DNA of 64,000 nucleotides from Streptosporangiales bacterium (lineage in GTDB: Bacteria; Actinomycetota; Actinomycetes; Streptosporangiales; WHST01): contig WHTA01000010.1 in NCBI GenBank assembly GCA_009379825.1, forward strand, positions 56,890 to 120,889, written 5' to 3'. Below the pieces are notes generated by a model. It was not told the origin of the DNA and searched no databases. It was given only the letters and a program-made list of their open reading frames with translations. Numbering within the stretch: the first letter of the stretch is position 1; each line of letters begins with the position of its first letter. The position numbers and the translations under genes are program-made. Positions 63,523 through 64,000 of the stretch are shown here, in pieces.

Positions 63523-63789
63523 TTGATCGAGGACCACCGCGAGATCGAAGCCATGTTCCGTCGCCTCGAGTCGCGGGAGGGTTCCCCGGAGCACGCGGAT
63601 GCCGAGCAGGTGCTCAAGCAGCTCGAAGGCGTCCCCGCGCCCACTCGGCCGCATCCATCTGCACCCGACTCACCACCGGCGAACAAGCTCCTCGCTCCGC
63701 CTACCGGCCTCGTCGACCGCGTTCGCGACGCACTCACCTACGCGGCTTGTTGTTGCCGGCACTGTTGCGGACAAGTCCGTTCGCGATAG
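63523..63789 (+). pseudogene. Hemerythrin-domain protein remnant with the middle missing
   Basis: The start LIEDHREIEAMFRRLE matches helix 1 of HHE-domain hemerythrins, and PTRPHPSAPDSPPANKLLAP with GLVDRVRDAL matches the characteristic C-terminal tail of actinobacterial members (usually 160-190 aa). The segment between is only about 20 residues, so roughly 90-100 codons carrying most iron-ligand His and Glu residues are absent. A TTG or an upstream codon must serve as start. An in-frame internal deletion is the simplest explanation. Confidence 0.6.
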
Positions 63790-63912
63790 CGGACCTCAGT
63801 GAGGTAGACGAGATCGGCGTCGAAGCCTTGGGCCGCAGTTCGGTACGCGCCATCTTTCTCGGGAGGATGTCCCGAGTTCCGTTGAACTTCGGTGGCGGCC
63901 CCGAGGTGATCG

Positions 63913-64000
63913 TTAGGCCACCTGCTCGTGTTCAGCATCGCATGGGGTACTGACAGTCTCGGTGAACTGGGCGTTGAGCGTGTCGCGGAGCTGGCGGAGG
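63913..64000 (-). CDS. 3' end of a leftward gene, cut by window edge
   Basis: The last 28 codons read LRQLRDTLNAQFTETVSTP and end in EHEQVA before TAA. The composition looks protein-like, but too little is present to identify it. The stretch 63790-63912 shows nothing I can support. Confidence 0.3.
   Translation of the reverse strand, partial: LRQLRDTLNAQFTETVSTPCDAEHEQVA

Noticed and set aside
63738..63938. 66-codon minus-strand frame at the right end
   Set aside because: No ribosome site, no recognisable domain, and it overlaps the better-looking 3' end at 63913-64000.

Overview
The window is high-GC (roughly 70% by eye), densely packed DNA from an actinomycete. The evidence is the codon bias, the many GTG starts, two LLM-class (F420-type) oxidoreductases, an Rv1733c-like membrane protein, and a gene block in the same order as mycobacterial htdX-fabG4-fadA2. 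I cannot name the genus. I found no tRNA, rRNA, CRISPR array or transposase.

Layout, left to right. (1) 1-10384: the 3' part of a minus-strand cobalamin riboswitch, then a leftward six-gene operon: Fe-S oxidoreductase, FAD-linked oxidase, a 92-aa protein, APC amine/amino-acid permease, aminobutyraldehyde-type dehydrogenase and an LLM oxidoreductase. A divergent GntR/FCD regulator, a soluble Cache sensor and a glutamine-synthetase-like ligase follow. I read this as an amine or amino-acid catabolic locus. (2) 10417-15886: a beta-oxidation block, htdX-fabG4-fadA2 leftward and a large acyl-CoA oxidase rightward. (3) 15899-23781: mixed housekeeping genes (Rv1733c-like protein, methyltransferase, zinc alcohol dehydrogenase, Nudix-like protein with a degraded active site, M1 peptidase, GNAT, DUF1232, ornithine cyclodeaminase-like protein). 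(4) 23889-25712: arsR-acr3-arsC with stop/start overlaps. (5) 25716-30573: ATP-grasp ligase, carotenoid-desaturase-like flavoprotein, and a TetR/DUF418 pair sharing a perfect palindromic operator. (6) 30673-38101: peptide ABC importer with an atypical D-aminoacylase and a fused double ATPase. (7) 38583-40054: corA behind a structured leader that contains a 13-codon leader ORF. (8) 41761-44709: thiE, and thiO-thiS-thiG under a TPP riboswitch. (9) 44722-48101: a broken reductase, a one-gene segment between 22-bp direct repeats, a Nudix hydrolase and a second LLM enzyme. (10) 48054-57982: a catabolic cluster around a divergent IclR regulator: MHS-type MFS transporter, SDR, cytochrome P450 and alpha/beta hydrolase on one side; molybdenum hydroxylase S and L subunits, an ACMSD-like amidohydrolase and the M subunit on the other. 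(11) 57979-64000: membrane-anchored propeller protein, DAO-type oxidase, LtrA protein, then a stress-type stretch with a sigma-B-like promoter, a MEDS/anti-sigma ATPase and a gutted hemerythrin gene.

Two features run through the window. Six genes are interrupted by single-base indels whose sum restores the frame exactly. Most indels are one-base losses in or beside G/C runs, so sequencing or assembly error is the leading explanation. Second, nearly every convergent gene pair abuts or overlaps at its 3' ends.
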